Below are positions 51,890 through 61,778 of a stretch of 64,000 nt of DNA, one piece after another. The notes below the pieces were generated by a model, which was given only the letters and a program-made list of their open reading frames with translations, made no database searches and was not told the origin of the DNA. The stretch is from Flavimarina sp. Hel_I_48. Its GTDB lineage: Bacteria > Bacteroidota > Bacteroidia > Flavobacteriales > Flavobacteriaceae. The stretch lies in contig NZ_JPOL01000002.1 of NCBI RefSeq assembly GCF_000733945.1, forward strand, positions 72,001 to 136,000, in the 5' to 3' direction. Every line of letters starts with the position of its first letter. Within the stretch, counting starts at the first letter, position 1. A program made the position numbers and the translations under genes.

Positions 51890-52615
51890 ATGAAAAACCG
51901 ACTTTTTTACCTCATAAATACCCTTATTTTTCTGTTTTTCGTTCCCCTGGCTTTTGGTCAAAAAACGCTTCCGGAAGAGCAACTAATCGGTAAAGGCAAT
52001 CCAGAATTGACAGAGCGCAACGGTTATAAATTGCGTCCCGAGGCTGCGGAAGCTTTTGATAAAATGAAGGCTGCCGCCGCTAAAGAAGGTATCGCCTTTC
52101 AGGTGGTTTCCAGTTACCGCGATTATGCCCACCAAAATCGTATTTGGGAACGTAAATACAATGCTTATACCGCAAACGGACTTTCGCCACAAGATGCCAT
52201 TGCAAAAATTATTGAGTATAGTACGATCCCGGGAACTTCCCGTCATCACTGGGGTACCGACATTGATATTGTAGATTCCAATCAACCTGCTAACGGAGAT
52301 TTGCTGGTACCTTCTAAATTTCATGGCAATGGTCCTTTCTGTAAATTCAAGGCCTGGATGGATGAACATGCAAATACGTATGGTTTTTATCTGGTTTACA
52401 CCCAGAACGGAAACAGGAAAGGATTTAATTATGAACCCTGGCATTACAGCTACAAGCCGCTATCTTCAGGATACCTTGAACAATATAAAAAACTTGATGT
52501 AAAAAAGGTTTTAGCAGAACAAAAGCTGCTGGGCAACGATCAGTTTTCAGATGAATTTATAACGCGTTATCGCGATCAAAACATATTGGATATTAATCCG
52601 CAGCTACTTCCATAA
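51890..52615 (+). CDS. M15-family D-Ala-D-Ala carboxypeptidase-like protein
   Basis: This 241-residue protein has a signal peptide (about 1-24, ending AFGQ). It carries the VanY/M15B motifs: VVSSYRDYAHQNRIWERKYN (about 73-92), the zinc site SRHHWGTDIDIVD (His and Asp ligands, about 119-131) and EPWHYSY (catalytic Glu and third zinc ligand, about 183-189). It should cleave the terminal D-Ala of peptidoglycan peptides in the periplasm. The C-terminal ~45 residues form a short family-specific extension. It has its own gap upstream and downstream, so it seems monocistronic. Confidence 0.92.
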   Translation: MKNRLFYLINTLIFLFFVPLAFGQKTLPEEQLIGKGNPELTERNGYKLRPEAAEAFDKMKAAAAKEGIAFQVVSSYRDYAHQNRIWERKYNAYTANGLSPQDAIAKIIEYSTIPGTSRHHWGTDIDIVDSNQPANGDLLVPSKFHGNGPFCKFKAWMDEHANTYGFYLVYTQNGNRKGFNYEPWHYSYKPLSSGYLEQYKKLDVKKVLAEQKLLGNDQFSDEFITRYRDQNILDINPQLLP

Positions 52616-52716
52616 TTTATAAATTCACAGGGATTCCTACTACAAAGCGATTGAAACCTGTCAAAAGGTTATCGTTATTGGTATCTTAAATTTTCGGTAT
52701 CGGCCCGAATAGTTTT

Positions 52717-52724
52717 TATCTTTA
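52717..52724 (+). promoter_or_regulatory. Weak candidate -7 box for gpmI
   Basis: TATCTTTA matches TAnnTTTG at seven of eight positions, 19 nt before the ATG of gpmI. No -33 TTG is seen. Confidence 0.3.
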
Positions 52725-52743
52725 CCTAACAATTTATACAACC

Positions 52744-54258
52744 ATGAACAAGAAAGTTATTTTGATGATTCTTGACGGTTGGGGATTTGCCCCAGACAAG
52801 ACCGTCTCTGCCGTAGACCAGGCAAATACTCCATTTATAGATTCCCTTTACACTAAGTATCCCCATGCAAAATTGCTCACGAGCGGTGAACATGTGGGAC
52901 TGCCCGAAGGTCAGATGGGAAATAGTGAAGTGGGCCATATGAACCTGGGTGCAGGTCGTATCGTTTATCAAAACCTTGCTAAAATCAATAAAGCGGTAAG
53001 GGAAAATACGCTAAAAGACAAAGAGGCCATTAAAAGTGCCTTTGACTACGCAAAATCAAAGAAGAAGGCGGTTCACATTATGGGTCTTGTTTCTGACGGT
53101 GGGGTGCATTCCCATATTAATCATGCCAAAGCATTAATCAAAGCTGCGAATGATGCGGGTGTGGAGGAGATTTATGTACAGGCTTTTACAGATGGTCGGG
53201 ATGTCGATCCAGAATCAGGAAAAGGTTTTATTACAGATATTGACGCTTTTTCCCGTGAACATAATGCTAAACTTGCCTCGGTGACCGGGCGTTATTATGC
53301 GATGGACCGGGACAATCGTTGGGATAGGGTGAAATTGGCTTATGAAGCCACAGTACTAGGTCAGGGTGAAAAAAGCTATGACGTTGCTAAAAGTATTCAG
53401 GATAGCTATGATAGAGGGGTTACAGATGAATTTATCAAGCCCATTGTCATGATGGAAGATAAAGAGCCGGTAGGTACCCTTCAGCAGGGAGATGTGGTAA
53501 TTTACTTCAACTTCAGGACAGACCGCGGCCGCGAACTCACGCAAATGCTTACGCAAAAAGATTTTTCTGACCAGAATACCCGCAAAATGGATCTTCACTT
53601 TGTAACCATGACCAGTTATGATCAGAATTACATGAATATTGAAGTAGTCTATGACAACAAAAACCTAGAAGATACGCTGGGCGAAGTTATTGCCGCAGCG
53701 GGTAAAAAACAGATCCGCATTGCAGAGACCGAAAAATATCCTCACGTTACATTTTTCTTCTCTGGCGGAAGGGAAGAACCCTTTGTAGGTGAAGACCGCC
53801 TTCTCTGCCCCTCCCCTAAAGTTGCAACTTATGACCTACAACCGGAAATGAGTGCCGGCAAAATAAAGGAAATGATCTTACCAGAACTTGAAAAGGAAGA
53901 AGTGGATTTTGTCTGTCTCAATTTTGCAAATCCTGATATGGTAGGTCACACCGGTGTTATGGAAGCTGCAATAAAAGCCTGTGAAACCGTAGATCAATGT
54001 GCAAAAGAAGTGATTACTACAGCACTGGCACATAACTATAGCACAATTTTAATTGCAGATCATGGAAATTGTGAAACCATGAAAAATGCGGATGGCAGCC
54101 CAAATACTTCCCACACTACGAATCCTGTTCCTTTAATTCTTGTGGATAAAGATATTAAGGAAATAAAAGATGGAATCCTAGGTGATATTGCACCAACGAT
54201 CCTCAAAATGATGAATATTGAAAAACCTACCGTAATGGATAGGGAATCACTTGTATAA
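52744..54258 (+). CDS. gpmI: 2,3-bisphosphoglycerate-independent phosphoglycerate mutase
   Basis: This 504-residue enzyme interconverts 3- and 2-phosphoglycerate in glycolysis and gluconeogenesis with two Mn ions. Its length is normal for the family. It begins KKVILMILDGWGFAPDK with the first metal ligand Asp11. The catalytic Ser61 is in GNSEVGHMNLGAGRIVYQ. Further family motifs are HIMGLVSDGGVHSH, FTDGRDVDP, GRYYAMDRDNRWDR, FNFRTDRGRELTQ, NPDMVGHTG and ADHGNCE, which give the phosphate-binding and second metal ligands. All key residues are present. A lipoprotein gene starts 16 nt later. Confidence 0.98.
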   Translation: MNKKVILMILDGWGFAPDKTVSAVDQANTPFIDSLYTKYPHAKLLTSGEHVGLPEGQMGNSEVGHMNLGAGRIVYQNLAKINKAVRENTLKDKEAIKSAFDYAKSKKKAVHIMGLVSDGGVHSHINHAKALIKAANDAGVEEIYVQAFTDGRDVDPESGKGFITDIDAFSREHNAKLASVTGRYYAMDRDNRWDRVKLAYEATVLGQGEKSYDVAKSIQDSYDRGVTDEFIKPIVMMEDKEPVGTLQQGDVVIYFNFRTDRGRELTQMLTQKDFSDQNTRKMDLHFVTMTSYDQNYMNIEVVYDNKNLEDTLGEVIAAAGKKQIRIAETEKYPHVTFFFSGGREEPFVGEDRLLCPSPKVATYDLQPEMSAGKIKEMILPELEKEEVDFVCLNFANPDMVGHTGVMEAAIKACETVDQCAKEVITTALAHNYSTILIADHGNCETMKNADGSPNTSHTTNPVPLILVDKDIKEIKDGILGDIAPTILKMMNIEKPTVMDRESLV

Positions 54259-54274
54259 TATCAAAGTAGATAGC

Positions 54275-54850
54275 ATGAAAAAATTAGTATTGATATTACT
54301 TACCTGTACTGTTTTGGCAGCGACGGGATGTAAAAGTTTATCTGGAAAAAATACTCAAAAGCAAGAGCAGATGAATGAATCTATTCCCGAAGAAAAGTCG
54401 TTTACAGAAGTGGATGGTATTCTGGTAGGTGAAATAGGCCGACAGCAATTTGAAAAAGAGACCTATGCTAAATGGTTCGAACCTCGCTACGATGCCTATA
54501 CCATTCACGAAGATGATGTAGCCGTCGTCCACGATCTTATGAAAGGTATTGATGTGACGGTTCTCATGGGCACCTGGTGTCCGGATAGCAGGCGTGAAGT
54601 CCCTAATTTTTTCAAGATTCTGGATATTACCAATACCTCTCCTGATATTGAACTTATTGCTGTTTCCCGTGCCAAAACTACCCCAGCTGGTCTGGAGAAT
54701 GGAAAACAATTACAACGCGTACCTACCTTTATTTTTTCAAAAAATGGTAAAGAACTGGGACGCATTGTAGAATATCCTATAGAATCCCTTGAAAAAGATA
54801 TTATAAAAATACTTAGTGGGGAGGAGTATAAACACGCTTACGAAAATTAG
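54275..54850 (+). CDS. Thioredoxin-fold lipoprotein
   Basis: This 191-residue protein is taken from the ATG at 54275, which gives a lipoprotein signal (lipobox AATGC, Cys19). The mature part carries a thioredoxin-like fold with the active-site region MGTWCPDSRREVPNFFKILD. It has a single Cys followed by Pro-Asp-Ser, so CPDS replaces CxxC and the second Cys is lost. A cis-Pro segment follows (RVPTFIFSKNGKELGRI). Similar 'WCPDSRRE' proteins are common in Bacteroidota and of unclear function, perhaps thiol binding. It follows gpmI closely and is closed by a strong terminator. Confidence 0.88.
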   Translation: MKKLVLILLTCTVLAATGCKSLSGKNTQKQEQMNESIPEEKSFTEVDGILVGEIGRQQFEKETYAKWFEPRYDAYTIHEDDVAVVHDLMKGIDVTVLMGTWCPDSRREVPNFFKILDITNTSPDIELIAVSRAKTTPAGLENGKQLQRVPTFIFSKNGKELGRIVEYPIESLEKDIIKILSGEEYKHAYEN

Positions 54851-54868
54851 GATATATCACACTATAAT

Positions 54869-54904
54869 AAAGTGTTTGAATGATATTTCAAACACTTTTT
54901 TTGG
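54869..54904 (+). terminator. Intrinsic terminator after the thioredoxin-like gene
   Basis: AAAGTGTTTGAA and TTCAAACACTTT form a perfect 12-bp stem with a six-base loop, followed by more T residues. Confidence 0.95.
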
Positions 54905-54963
54905 CAGTTAAGGCTAATGTAGGAAAACTTTTGATTTTTACTTTATATTGAAAGATTTTAAAT

Positions 54964-54991
54964 AAAAAAACCGCCCAAATGGGCGGTTTTT
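54964..54991 (-). terminator. Intrinsic terminator of the DUF892 gene
   Basis: AAAACCGCCC and GGGCGGTTTT enclose the loop AAAT. The A-run on the left gives a U-run on the minus transcript, and the hairpin lies 24 nt beyond the stop at 55015. T residues on the right make it bidirectional. Confidence 0.93.
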
Positions 54992-55014
54992 ATTATTGTA
55001 AGCAATGCTTTAGC

Positions 55015-55497
55015 TTAAATAGCTTTCTTGTTCAGTCTATTTTCAGCCAACTCATTTAAAGATTTATCGGCTTTTTCTTCTTCTTGAAACGTTTTGTAAA
55101 GTTTCTTGGCGATAGCATCATGTCCCAGTTCTTTCGCATATCTCACGATCGTACCATAACCGGAAATTTCATAATGCTCTATACGCTGAGCTTCTGCTAT
55201 CATACCCGCATCCCGAACGGCAGATTCTGCATCTTCTTTTAAGAAAGACTCTGCTTCTTTGATCAGTCCTTTCATTGCTTTGCACTCTTCCCCGGTAGGT
55301 TTTATTCCCAGTTCTTCGGCAACTTCTTCAAGACGTTTTTTCTGGCCTTCGGTTTCTTTTAAGTGGTCTTTAAACGCCTTCTGTAATTTAGAATCGGTAG
55401 CAGCTTCTACCATTTTCGGCAAGGCTTTTAAAAGCTGCGTTTCTGCGCTATATAGATCTCTTAGTTGGTGTTCAAAAAGTTCTTCTAAAGTCTTCAT
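55015..55497 (-). CDS. DUF892 (YciE/YciF-like) ferritin-like protein
   Basis: This 160-residue, four-helix protein starts MKTLEELFEHQLRDLYSAET and matches DUF892 over its length. Carboxylate and His residues that could form a di-iron site recur (HQLRDLYSAETQLL, HLKETEGQKKRLEEV, AEAQRIEHYEISGYGT, EEEKADKSLNELA). Members are cytoplasmic, often stress- or stationary-phase-induced, and have an unclear function. It is monocistronic, with its own terminator. Confidence 0.93.
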   Translation of the reverse strand: MKTLEELFEHQLRDLYSAETQLLKALPKMVEAATDSKLQKAFKDHLKETEGQKKRLEEVAEELGIKPTGEECKAMKGLIKEAESFLKEDAESAVRDAGMIAEAQRIEHYEISGYGTIVRYAKELGHDAIAKKLYKTFQEEEKADKSLNELAENRLNKKAI

Positions 55498-55692
55498 AAT
55501 ATTGTTTTAAGTGAATAAAATTACTCTCAACAAAGTAGTATTAAAATGGGGCAAAACACGTTAAGCTAATGGTAAATAATTATCACATTCTTTCACAATT
55601 TCTGAAGCGACTCTTATTTTCTTCTTCTGAATAGAGATATTATTTTGAGTTTAAATACTATTCCCTAAATGGAGAATGCGAACCCTTATAGG

Positions 55693-55725
55693 CAAAAAAA
55701 AGTCCCGTAAAACGGGACTTTTTGG
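55693..55725 (-). terminator. Intrinsic terminator of the secreted nuclease gene
   Basis: AAAGTCCCGT and ACGGGACTTT form a perfect 10-bp stem with loop AAA. The A-run at 55694-55701 gives the U-run on the minus transcript, 28 nt beyond the stop. Confidence 0.93.
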
Positions 55726-55753
55726 GTGAAAAACGGGATGTTTTAAGTAGTAT

Positions 55754-58700
55754 TTACCGCTTTACAAAAACTTTTGAATCCTGTACATTACCATTATATT
55801 TTGGCTTTAAAATATAAATGCCTGGCCATAAACTTCCAAAATTCAGGTTTATTTGAGTTTTTCCATCTGCCACAGAAACATCTTCGGCAAATACTTTTAT
55901 TCCAAAAAGATTGTAAACCTCAAAACGCACTGTAGCTGCAAGTATACTTTCCACAGAAATATGTCCAGTATTGCGCACAGGGTTGGGATAAAGTGTAAGG
56001 GAACTTAAAATAATTCGTTCCTCTGCTTGTGAACAACTACCTAGTGTACCACCATTGCGCAGGAGTGCTTTGACAGCGTGACTGCTTACGCAAAGGGTTT
56101 TGCCTTTATAGCATACCTGAACTTTTGGATTCCAACGGTTTCCACCACAGGAAACGTCAATTACGTTTACAAAAATCTCTTTAGTAATACTGCAACCATC
56201 AGCATTGGTTACGGTTACCTCGTAGGTCGTGCTTTCTGCCGGACAAACATTGATATTCTCCGCTGTCTCCCCTGTACTCCATAAGATGGTATACGCGTCC
56301 CCTGCTTCAATAGCCGAAATACTCAACGTTGTACAATCTTCATAACCTTTATAAACATCTACGGTTTTAGGCACAGTATAGGTAATGGCTTCTGGTGCTG
56401 TAATTTCTATAGCGTTCACTTCAATATTAGATCCGCCAGCATCTGTAATACTTACACTATACGTTCCCTCCATAAGATTTGTTGCCGTAGCTTCGGTCTG
56501 GCCATCACTCCATAAATAGGAATATGGTTGAACACCGCCAGAAACATAAACAGTGGCCATACCATCAGATTCACCATAGCAGGAAGCAGGAACGGTTTCA
56601 ACATCTTCAAACTTTAAGGGTGTGTTCCATTTAAATCTTGCCGAAACAGGAAAGTGATCTGAAGCGGTCTGCGTATAATCGGCATCATAATATTCATAAT
56701 TGACGGTTGCGCTTCCTTCTAAATAGGTATCAAAAAGTTCATCGGTAATTAAAATATGGTCTATCATATTTTCCCTGAATACATAGGAACGTTTACCCTC
56801 ATCGCTCAACACCGAAGTAACCACACTATAATTTGCGGCATCGTTCACATATTCCACATAAGAGGAAACAGTGGTGTTTATACCATCTGCAACTGTTTCA
56901 TCTACGTCGTCGTTGTAATCTCCCATCAGTATCACTTTACGATCGGCAAATTGTACGTCAAGGCTGTCTTTAAGGACTTCCACATCATATTTGCGCATAT
57001 CGTAACGGTTTTGTGCACTCGTTCCACTATTTGCACGCGCATGAAGTGCGATAAGGTCAATTTCCTGACTGTTACCGTTAATGGTGACATTTGCGGTCAT
57101 TAAAAACGGTAAACGACCACTGGCATAAAAACGGTCTGCCTCTGCCGGGTAATTGACCAGGGCACTTGCATCACCACCGTTATAATAGGGATGAATCGTT
57201 GCCAAAAGCGCCTGTGTCTTGATGGGAGTAACTGTTTCGGTTTTATATATGAAACCAACCTTCTGAAACGGTGGCGTTCCATCAGGATAGGAAACCGCGT
57301 CAGAAAGGATATAGTCGTAACCTGGTAAAAGTGATACCAATTCAGCAAAAAGTACATCATCTGAAATTTCCTCTACAGCAAATACATCGGCATCAATACC
57401 TTTTAAAACGGTAAGGACACTGTCACGCTGTATCGGATCTGAAAGTGGGTTGCCAGCGGCTGGTGAATTGCCCTCGTCACCAAACCATTCTATATTCCAG
57501 GCGGCAACATCAAAGGTGTCTTCCTTAGGAATGTTAGAACCAGAACCCGGATTCACATAGGGTTCGGCACATGGAATATCCGCTCCCAAACGAGGTAAAA
57601 GTTGGAAGGTTTCATTGAACCTACCCACAACGCCCACTACTGAAGCACACGTATCTGGTTGCGCTTTGCCCACGAGTTCGCCAGAATCTGCATCAATGCG
57701 CAATTCCGCTTCACCACTGGCATCTGTTACGATATAATTTGAATTTCCGAAGAAAAGATCCCCTGGGGCAGGAAATGCAACGTTTTCTATGCGTACCAGT
57801 TCGCCGGGATATTCGCCCAACTGTGACAGAGTAATCGTCCTTGGAGTTATTTGCCCTATAGGTGCCTGATTTTTAGTCACCACATTCACCGGACTAACCT
57901 GCACCAGACCATTAAAAGAGGTTCTTGTTCCCGTAATGGTCAATGAATCACCAATAGTGAAAATGCCATCACCCTGTACCGCTTCATCAAATACAGCAAT
58001 CCCCGCCGTACTGTCCTGAATATAGGCAGGCCCGCCAAACTGGTCGCTAACGGTAAGAATACCGGTAATGGTTATGGTTTCCCCTTCCGCGGCATTACGC
58101 GCCTCGGCGATACTTATAGGAGTGGTAGGTTCTACCTCAACCCCATTTTCTGTGCCCGGGGTGGGAAGATCTGCGCGGTAGGTAGCTGTATTGCGAACAC
58201 CTCCAGAACCATTGGGAACACGCTGTAAAGATTCGCCATCTTTATTACCATTTATATCTTCATCAAGTTGTTCCTGACCTTCATTGAGTAAGGGAAGTAA
58301 CCCCTCATCTGTTTCATCACCGGTACCGTACACAATTGCATCAACTATATTATCAAGAACCACCGGAGTCCCATTAGGAAAATCAGTCGCATCCCCGCGG
58401 TATACAACAACAGCATCGGCACCGTTCTGAAACGTATTACTTGCTACCACATAATCCACATTAGGGACATCGGTATTGCCCAGTACAAAGTAACCTTCGG
58501 CATTTGTTGCGTATTCATCCAGATCAAAGGCAGCGTAGCTGGCGTCATTATTTCCATTATAGAGAACAACCACAAGTCCTGCCAAAGCAATATTTCCTTG
58601 TCCGCCGTCATAAAGTTCCAAGAATTCCTGGGTATCCGTACCCTGCGTATCAGCATCCAGTTCATTAATTACCACTTCCGCGTCGTTTATTACCGTTCCC

Positions 58701-59833
58701 AACCGATTTTCTGTTCCCGGCGTGTTTTGAGCGGTTCCACTTTCAGTTTCTGCATTTGGGAAACTGGGTAACCCAGCACCGTTAAAACTATTGCGTACCC
58801 AATCTGTAGCGCTGTCTGTGTCCGTTCCATCCGGTATTCTAGATGCACCGCCCACTGTAAATGTTCCACCATCAAAATCAGGGTTCAATATGGTTTCGGA
58901 ATAGGCAAGGTCATTTACGCCACCGTCCAAGACGGTGAGCCCGTCTGCAATGGCAGACCAGGGTTCGCTGTCAAGCGCACCATCATCGTTCGCATCAAGA
59001 TCATCTCCCACAGCTCCTGTAAAATCTGCTACCAAAAGGAGGGTTTGAGAGCCATTTTCGAAGGTATTTGAGCTAAAATTAGTAACAAAATAGCCATTTT
59101 CATCTGTAGTTGTCAATGGTAAAACGACATCTATGATTCCCAGTGCGTTCTCATCGCCCTCTATAATCAGGAGACTGTATGCGGATATATCTGAAGTAGC
59201 AGAACCTAAAATTTCCACAAACTCATCTGTATCTGAACCGGTATGGTTAAAGACAAATTCATTGATTTTTGGAGCGGTCGCTTGCCCATTGAACGTCTGA
59301 CCTGTATTTATTTCACCGAAAGAATTAACTGCTGTAACTTCCCAGGTAAAATCCTCATATGCATTACCATCACCTACAAGTGATAAAGATGCGCCAATGG
59401 GAGTAGCATTTGTTTCTTCAACACCTATATCTTCACTTTCAAGTCCAGCTGCGGCGCCGCTGGCGGCCATCATCGTGCCTTCGTAGGAAAGAAATTGCGC
59501 AACAGTTCCTGTGGCGTCTAATAATGCGATACCGTCTGGACTTCCGTTTTGCAAACCGTTAGAAGGTAGGGAAACGACCTGTGTACCGTAACCACCCACC
59601 TGATCTGCCACAGTACCGGCAAGATCAAGCGTATTGTAAGGTGCGCCGTTGGAGCCATTGTAGAGCACCAATTGCCAACCATCTAAGAGTGTTCCCGCAG
59701 GGGCGGCTACCTCAATAGCTTCTTCAATATCTGCACCGTCGTTGTCATAGTGAATTTCATTGATAAAAATGCTCTGTGAGAACCCTAAAATGGGTGTAAG
59801 CATAAACAATAGATTGCGTAAATTTTTAATCAT
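55754..59833 (-). CDS. Secreted multidomain nuclease with T9SS sorting domain
   Basis: This 1359-residue protein has a signal peptide (about 1-19). Three lamin-tail-like (LTD) domains follow (about 20-180, 188-370 and 385-555, with INEIHYDNDGADIEEAIEVA, NEFVFNHTGSDTDEFVEIL and INELDADTQGTDTQEFLELY). An OB-fold-like domain comes next (about 565-690, ITITGILTVSDQFGGPAYIQ), then an endonuclease/exonuclease/phosphatase domain (about 790-1080; AAWNIEWFGDEG, LIALHARAN, LMGDYNDDVDE, SDHFPVSARF), a SprB-type repeat (about 1090-1160) and a C-terminal type A sorting domain (from LTLYPNPVRNTGHIS). It is probably exported by the type IX system and degrades extracellular DNA for nutrients or biofilm release. 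Confidence 0.92.
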   Translation of the reverse strand: MIKNLRNLLFMLTPILGFSQSIFINEIHYDNDGADIEEAIEVAAPAGTLLDGWQLVLYNGSNGAPYNTLDLAGTVADQVGGYGTQVVSLPSNGLQNGSPDGIALLDATGTVAQFLSYEGTMMAASGAAAGLESEDIGVEETNATPIGASLSLVGDGNAYEDFTWEVTAVNSFGEINTGQTFNGQATAPKINEFVFNHTGSDTDEFVEILGSATSDISAYSLLIIEGDENALGIIDVVLPLTTTDENGYFVTNFSSNTFENGSQTLLLVADFTGAVGDDLDANDDGALDSEPWSAIADGLTVLDGGVNDLAYSETILNPDFDGGTFTVGGASRIPDGTDTDSATDWVRNSFNGAGLPSFPNAETESGTAQNTPGTENRLGTVINDAEVVINELDADTQGTDTQEFLELYDGGQGNIALAGLVVVLYNGNNDASYAAFDLDEYATNAEGYFVLGNTDVPNVDYVVASNTFQNGADAVVVYRGDATDFPNGTPVVLDNIVDAIVYGTGDETDEGLLPLLNEGQEQLDEDINGNKDGESLQRVPNGSGGVRNTATYRADLPTPGTENGVEVEPTTPISIAEARNAAEGETITITGILTVSDQFGGPAYIQDSTAGIAVFDEAVQGDGIFTIGDSLTITGTRTSFNGLVQVSPVNVVTKNQAPIGQITPRTITLSQLGEYPGELVRIENVAFPAPGDLFFGNSNYIVTDASGEAELRIDADSGELVGKAQPDTCASVVGVVGRFNETFQLLPRLGADIPCAEPYVNPGSGSNIPKEDTFDVAAWNIEWFGDEGNSPAAGNPLSDPIQRDSVLTVLKGIDADVFAVEEISDDVLFAELVSLLPGYDYILSDAVSYPDGTPPFQKVGFIYKTETVTPIKTQALLATIHPYYNGGDASALVNYPAEADRFYASGRLPFLMTANVTINGNSQEIDLIALHARANSGTSAQNRYDMRKYDVEVLKDSLDVQFADRKVILMGDYNDDVDETVADGINTTVSSYVEYVNDAANYSVVTSVLSDEGKRSYVFRENMIDHILITDELFDTYLEGSATVNYEYYDADYTQTASDHFPVSARFKWNTPLKFEDVETVPASCYGESDGMATVYVSGGVQPYSYLWSDGQTEATATNLMEGTYSVSITDAGGSNIEVNAIEITAPEAITYTVPKTVDVYKGYEDCTTLSISAIEAGDAYTILWSTGETAENINVCPAESTTYEVTVTNADGCSITKEIFVNVIDVSCGGNRWNPKVQVCYKGKTLCVSSHAVKALLRNGGTLGSCSQAEERIILSSLTLYPNPVRNTGHISVESILAATVRFEVYNLFGIKVFAEDVSVADGKTQINLNFGSLWPGIYILKPKYNGNVQDSKVFVKR

Positions 59834-59886
59834 TTGATTTAAGTTTGGGTTTAAACGGCAATTTCTGACAAATCATCGATATTTTA

Positions 59887-59894
59887 CAAACTTA
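59887..59894 (-). promoter_or_regulatory. Candidate -7 box of the secreted nuclease gene
   Basis: On the minus strand TAAGTTTG matches TAnnTTTG, 54 nt upstream of the start at 59833. No -33 TTG is evident. Confidence 0.35.
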
Positions 59895-59963
59895 TTCATC
59901 ATTTAAAGATTAAGTCAGTGTTAACTTTTTACACCTTAAATCAAAAATTGATCAATTAAATAC

Positions 59964-59993
59964 AAAAAAAGCCTGTCAAAAAGTTTGACAGGC
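59964..59993 (-). terminator. Intrinsic terminator of xylA
   Basis: GCCTGTCAAA and TTTGACAGGC form a perfect 10-bp stem with loop AAG. An A-run to its left becomes the U-run of the minus-strand transcript, 47 nt beyond the xylA stop. Confidence 0.94.
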
Positions 59994-60039
59994 TCTCAAT
60001 AAGTACTGCCCCCGACAGTATTAAAAAAATTTTATTGAA

Positions 60040-61359
60040 TTAGTAAGAAGTAGCGATGATCTGCTCAAAGAGTTCTTGTCTACCGCTCATTTGTTTAGGT
60101 TCTCCCTTCTCATTTGCAATTTTACTAAGATCTTCCAGAGATAAAGATCCATTCTCAAATTCAGCCCCTTTGCCACTATCAAAAGAAGAGTAACGTTCTT
60201 TGCGAAGTTTTTTATAATCAGAATTCTCCAATATCTCACTTGCGCAGATCAATCCACGGGCAAATATATCCATCCCGGCAACATGAGCTATAAACTTATC
60301 TTCAAGATCAGTAGAGTTTCTTCTTACTTTTGCATCAAAGTTCACACCTCCGCCTTGTATCCCTCCTCCTTCTAAGATTACAAGCATTGCCTCGGTAATT
60401 TCAGAAAGATTTACGGGAAATTGATCAGTATCCCAGCCATTTTGATAATCGCCCCGGTTTGCATCTATACTGCCCAGCATACCTGCATCAACAGCTACCT
60501 GAAGTTCATGCTGAAAGGTATGACCGGCAAGCGTGGCATGGTTTACCTCCAGGTTGAGTTTAAAATCATTTTGAAGATCATATTTTTCAATAAAAGCTAG
60601 TGAAGTGGCAGCATCGTAGTCATACTGGTGCTTCATAGGCTCCATAGGTTTTGGCTCTATTAAAAAATTACCTTTAAAACCTTGTTTGCGCGCATAATCC
60701 TTACAGGTGTGCAAGAAACGTGCAAGATGCTCCTGTTCACGCTTCATATCTGTATTCAGCAAACTCATATATCCTTCACGACCACCCCAGAATACATAAT
60801 TCTCACCTCCTAAAGCGAGGGTTGCATCTATCGCTATTTTTGCCTGGCCGCCGGCATACGCGAGTACATCAAAATTAGGATTGGTTGACGCCCCGTTCAT
60901 ATAGCGTTTATTACTAAACAGGTTTGAAGTTCCCCAAAGAAGTTTTATGCCTGTATCTTCTTGTTTTTGTTTAGCATACTCAACCATAGTTTGCAGGCGT
61001 TCCTCAAATTCTTTCAAGGTAGGTGCTTCATCTACAACATCAACATCATGAAAACAATAATAGGGCATACCAAGTTTTGTCATAAACTCAAATGCAGCAT
61101 CCATCTTATCCTTTGCGCGGGCAATAGGATCTTGATTTTTGTCCCATGCGAATGTTTCGGTTCCCGGTCCAAAAGGATCTGCACCTGTATTATTGAAGGT
61201 GTGCCAGTAAGCAGTAGCAAAACGAAGGTGCTCTTTAAGGGTTTTACCAGCAACCTTTCGGTTTTCATCATAATATTTAAAGGCCATGGGATTTTTGCTG
61301 TCCTTGCCCTCAAATTGAATTGTATCAATATTCTTGAAAAATTTATTATCTGAACTCAT
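60040..61359 (-). CDS. xylA: Xylose isomerase
   Basis: This 439-residue enzyme converts D-xylose to D-xylulose in the cytoplasm and needs divalent metals. Its length fits the class II (long) type. Motifs are [16 protein letters not shown], the catalytic His in [28 protein letters not shown], the metal Glu in [49 protein letters not shown] and [12 protein letters not shown], so both metal sites are complete. It is followed by its own terminator. The next gene in the divergent direction is a glycan-type surface lipoprotein, so xylose or xylan use is likely. Confidence 0.98.
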   Translation of the reverse strand: MSSDNKFFKNIDTIQFEGKDSKNPMAFKYYDENRKVAGKTLKEHLRFATAYWHTFNNTGADPFGPGTETFAWDKNQDPIARAKDKMDAAFEFMTKLGMPYYCFHDVDVVDEAPTLKEFEERLQTMVEYAKQKQEDTGIKLLWGTSNLFSNKRYMNGASTNPNFDVLAYAGGQAKIAIDATLALGGENYVFWGGREGYMSLLNTDMKREQEHLARFLHTCKDYARKQGFKGNFLIEPKPMEPMKHQYDYDAATSLAFIEKYDLQNDFKLNLEVNHATLAGHTFQHELQVAVDAGMLGSIDANRGDYQNGWDTDQFPVNLSEITEAMLVILEGGGIQGGGVNFDAKVRRNSTDLEDKFIAHVAGMDIFARGLICASEILENSDYKKLRKERYSSFDSGKGAEFENGSLSLEDLSKIANEKGEPKQMSGRQELFEQIIATSY

Positions 61360-61778
61360 ACGTTGTAGATTTTAATTTTTATTGGTTGGTTTTTTTGAAA
61401 ATAAGTCTATTTATCTATCTTAAAATATAAAAAATATCGAAGATTTACAGTATACTATAAAAAGAAATACTAGGGTATTTCTAAAAAATTCAAAATTTGG
61501 CAACTCTGAAAAATCACTAATTACCTTCTTATAGTTTAACTGACTACAAGTATAACCAATTTTTTAGATTAAGCAATAATTAATATCAAAAAATATACAT
61601 TTGAATTATTTATGAACGTTTTAGACTTCTATTGGTAATTATTCCTAGAAATCGTCGTATTATTCTATAAAAATACAGCTAAATGAAATTTCCAGCTTTG
61701 TCTCTACTTTGTTATAAATATCATTAATTTTCGTCAAAGGTATTCCGTTTGAAGATTTTAAATTCATTAAATAAATAC
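61360..61778. other. Intergenic region between xylA and the UnbV lipoprotein gene
   Basis: This 419-nt AT-rich region separates divergent genes. TACATTTG at 61596-61603 (plus strand) is a perfect TAnnTTTG box, 176 nt before the downstream start; no -33 TTG is seen. Nothing else is supported. Confidence 0.45.
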
